Of a stretch of 64,000 nucleotides of DNA, positions 62,063 to 64,000 are shown in pieces; the stretch's first letter is position 1; each line of letters begins with the position of its first letter. The stretch is from Allobosea lathyri. Its GTDB lineage: Bacteria > Pseudomonadota > Alphaproteobacteria > Rhizobiales > Beijerinckiaceae. The notes below the pieces were generated by a model that saw nothing but the letters and a program-made list of their open reading frames with translations, was not told the DNA's origin and searched no databases. The stretch spans positions 116,606 to 180,605 of the forward strand of contig NZ_FNUY01000012.1 of NCBI RefSeq assembly GCF_900108245.1, read 5' to 3'. A program made the translations under genes and the position numbers.

Positions 62063-64000
62063 TCAGACCGCCAGGATCTTGACCGCGCATTTCTTGAAAT
62101 CCGTCTGCTTGGAGATGGGATCGGTGGCGTCGAGAGTGGTCTTGTTGATGAGCTGGCTGGCGTCGAACCACGGAACGAAGATCACGCCTGACGGCATGCG
62201 GTTGCGGCCTCGCGTTTCGACGCGGGTGCGCATCTCGCCGCGCCGCGAGATGATCCGGATTTCCGCGCCTTGGTTGAGCCCGCGGTTGCGCGCGTCCTCG
62301 GGGTGCATGAAGCAGCGCGCACCGGGGAAGGCTTTGTAGAGCTCCGGCACGCGCATGGTCATCGAACCGGAGTGCCAGTGTTCCAAGACGCGCCCGGTGA
62401 CAAGCCACAGATCGTACTCGCCATCGGGCGATTCCGCCGGGGGCTCGTAGGGCACAGCTATGATGCGGGCCTTGCCGTCCTTGTTGCCGTAGAACTCGAC
62501 GCCTTTGCCAGCCTTGACGTACGGATCCAGGCCCTCGCGGTAGCGCCAGAGCGTCTCCTTTCCGTCGACAACCGGCCAGCGCAGGCCGCGCACCTCGTGG
62601 TAGAGGTCGTAAGGTCCGAGATCGTGGCCATGGCCCCTGCCGAAAGTGGCATATTCCTCGAACAGCCCCTTATGGACATAGAAGCCGTATTGCTTTGATT
62701 CCTGGTTCTCGTAACCAGCTTCAATCTCGGAAAGCGGAAATTTGTCGACGTTGCCGTTGCGGTAAAGCACGTCAAACAAGGTCTTGCCGCGATAGTTCGG
62801 ATTGGCCTCGAGAATCTCGGCCGGCCAGACCTCGTCGGTCGTGAAGCGCTTCGAGAATTCCATGAGCTGCCAGAGGTCGGAGCGGGCCTGGCCGGGCGCG
62901 TCGACGAGCTGGTGCCAGACATGGGTGCGCCGCTCGGCATTGCCATAGGCGCCCTCCTTCTCGACCCACATTGCGGCGGGCAGGATCAGGTCGGCGGCCA
63001 TTGCCGTCACGGTCGGGTAGGCATCCGAGACGACGATGAAGTTCTCCGGGTTGCGATAGCCCGGATAGGTCTCGTTGCTGTTGTTGGGCGCGGCCTGGAG
63101 GTTGTTGTTGACCTGGATCCAGTAGAAATTCAGCTTGCCGTCCTTGAGCATGCGGTCCTGCTCGACGGCGTGGTAGCCCGGCTTCTCCGGGATGATGCCA
63201 TGCGGAATTCGCCAGATTTCCTCGGCATGCTTGCGGTGTTCGGGGTTGGTCACCACCATGTCGGCCGGGAGGCGATGGGCGAAGGTGCCGACCTCGCGCG
63301 CCGTGCCGCAGGCTGAGGGCTGGCCGGTCAGCGAGAACGGGCTGTTGCCGGGCTCAGAGATCTTACCCGTCAGCAGGTGCAGGTTATAGACCATCTGGTT
63401 CGCCCAGACGCCACGCACATGCTGGTTGAAGCCCATCGTCCAGAGCGACATAACCTTGCGCTTGGGATCGGCATAGAGTTCGGCAAGCTGCTGCAGGAAG
63501 CCCGGCTCGACCCCGGTCAGGGCGGAGACCTTCTCCAGCGTGTAGTCTTTCACAAAGGCGGCGAAGGCTTCGAAGTCGATCGGAGTCGTGGCGGTGACGT
63601 CGGCGGCCTTGCGCGCTTTCATCTCGCGCGGATCGTCCGGACGGAGGCCATAGCCGATATCCGTGGCGCCCTTCAGGAAGGTGGTATGCTTGTCGACGAA
63701 ATCCTTGTTCACCCGCCCGGTCGAGATGATGTGGTTGGCGATGTAGTTCAGGACCGCCAGGTCCGTGCCCGGCTTGAAGATGATCGGGATATCGGCGAGG
63801 TCCGAGCTGCGATGGGTGAAGGTCGAGAGCACCGCGACCTTCACATGCGGATGGCCGAGCCGACGGTCGGTCAACCGGGTCCACAGGATAGGGTGCATCT
63901 CCGCCATGTTCGAGCCCCAGAGCACGAAGGCGTCGGCATGCTCGAAATCGTCATAGCAGCCCATCGGCTCGTCCATGCCGAAGGTGCGCATGAAGGCGTA
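62063..64000 (-). CDS. napA: periplasmic nitrate reductase catalytic subunit NapA (partial)
   Basis: The C-terminal 645 residues of a protein normally about 830 long; the frame is open to the right edge, where the 5' end is lost. It is a molybdopterin (bis-MGD) oxidoreductase that reduces nitrate to nitrite. Visible NapA blocks: MRTFGMDEPMGCYDDFEHAD, WGSNMAEMHPILWTRL, TMGFNQHVRGVWANQMVYNL, HLLTGKISEPGNSPFSLTGQ, PSACGTAREVG and VTGRVLEHWHSGSMTMRVPE. The first gene of napA-B-C visible here; napD/E/F would be beyond the edge. Confidence 0.97.
   Translation of the reverse strand, partial: YAFMRTFGMDEPMGCYDDFEHADAFVLWGSNMAEMHPILWTRLTDRRLGHPHVKVAVLSTFTHRSSDLADIPIIFKPGTDLAVLNYIANHIISTGRVNKDFVDKHTTFLKGATDIGYGLRPDDPREMKARKAADVTATTPIDFEAFAAFVKDYTLEKVSALTGVEPGFLQQLAELYADPKRKVMSLWTMGFNQHVRGVWANQMVYNLHLLTGKISEPGNSPFSLTGQPSACGTAREVGTFAHRLPADMVVTNPEHRKHAEEIWRIPHGIIPEKPGYHAVEQDRMLKDGKLNFYWIQVNNNLQAAPNNSNETYPGYRNPENFIVVSDAYPTVTAMAADLILPAAMWVEKEGAYGNAERRTHVWHQLVDAPGQARSDLWQLMEFSKRFTTDEVWPAEILEANPNYRGKTLFDVLYRNGNVDKFPLSEIEAGYENQESKQYGFYVHKGLFEEYATFGRGHGHDLGPYDLYHEVRGLRWPVVDGKETLWRYREGLDPYVKAGKGVEFYGNKDGKARIIAVPYEPPAESPDGEYDLWLVTGRVLEHWHSGSMTMRVPELYKAFPGARCFMHPEDARNRGLNQGAEIRIISRRGEMRTRVETRGRNRMPSGVIFVPWFDASQLINKTTLDATDPISKQTDFKKCAVKILAV

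Overview
The window reads as chromosome of a high-GC alphaproteobacterium, most likely a Hyphomicrobiales (Rhizobiales) member such as Bosea or a relative. This is inferred from the Lrp-hpd pair, the imuA/imuB type of SOS mutagenesis genes, rhizobial-type conjugative-element genes (DUF736, DUF2958, DUF932, TraF peptidase), and the fixNOQP-fixI-ccoS plus napABC respiratory genes. No database search was possible, so the genus is a guess.

1-25.4 kb is ordinary chromosome built around substrate uptake. It holds a DUF533 protein, Lrp and 4-hydroxyphenylpyruvate dioxygenase, a D-2-hydroxyacid dehydrogenase with a FadR-type regulator, and a carbohydrate ABC transporter. Two 3-hydroxyisobutyrate-dehydrogenase-family enzymes follow, with a LacI regulator between them. 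Next come an Asp/Glu racemase, a DadA-like oxidase, an RpiR regulator, a peptide-type ABC transporter with an M81 (MlrC-like) peptidase, an L,D-transpeptidase and small conserved genes. Two rhizobial palindromic intergenic repeats lie here.

25.5-42.2 kb is accessory. It opens with a 3' fragment of a tRNA-Leu gene and a tyrosine integrase. The cargo is an excisionase-like protein, a HigBA-type toxin-antitoxin pair with a perfect operator, and a defence cluster. The cluster holds an AbiJ-NTD-like/Mrr nuclease, a Hachiman-like HamA (DUF1837) with a HamB Ski2-like helicase whose reading frame is broken, and a convergent two-gene operon encoding a TIR-Mrr fusion and a second PD-(D/E)XK-like protein. 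35.1-39.1 kb is a graveyard of conjugative-element genes: imuA under a LexA box, truncated imuB, the tail of a DUF2958 gene, a frameshifted membrane gene, three DUF736 copies of which one is intact, a truncated DUF932 gene and an intact traF. It is cut by a truncated two-component flavin monooxygenase gene, which is followed by its flavin reductase and a LysR regulator.

42.4-64 kb starts with an intact tRNA-Leu(CAA) and becomes a low-oxygen/fermentation region. It has small genes behind FNR/FixK-type boxes, an AcoR-like activator without an AAA+ domain, aldehyde and alcohol dehydrogenases, DUF779, and an ADP-forming acyl-CoA synthetase fused to a GNAT domain. The cbb3 oxidase set (fixNOQP, fixI, ccoS) follows, without recognisable fixG or fixH between fixP and fixI. 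napC, napB and the C-terminal three quarters of napA run off the right edge. Four FNR/FixK-type boxes with plausible spacing tie the small proteins, the DUF6455 gene and the fixN operon into one putative regulon.

The most interesting items are the TIR-Mrr/nuclease operon beside a frame-broken Hachiman-like system, and the small FNR-box-controlled proteins.
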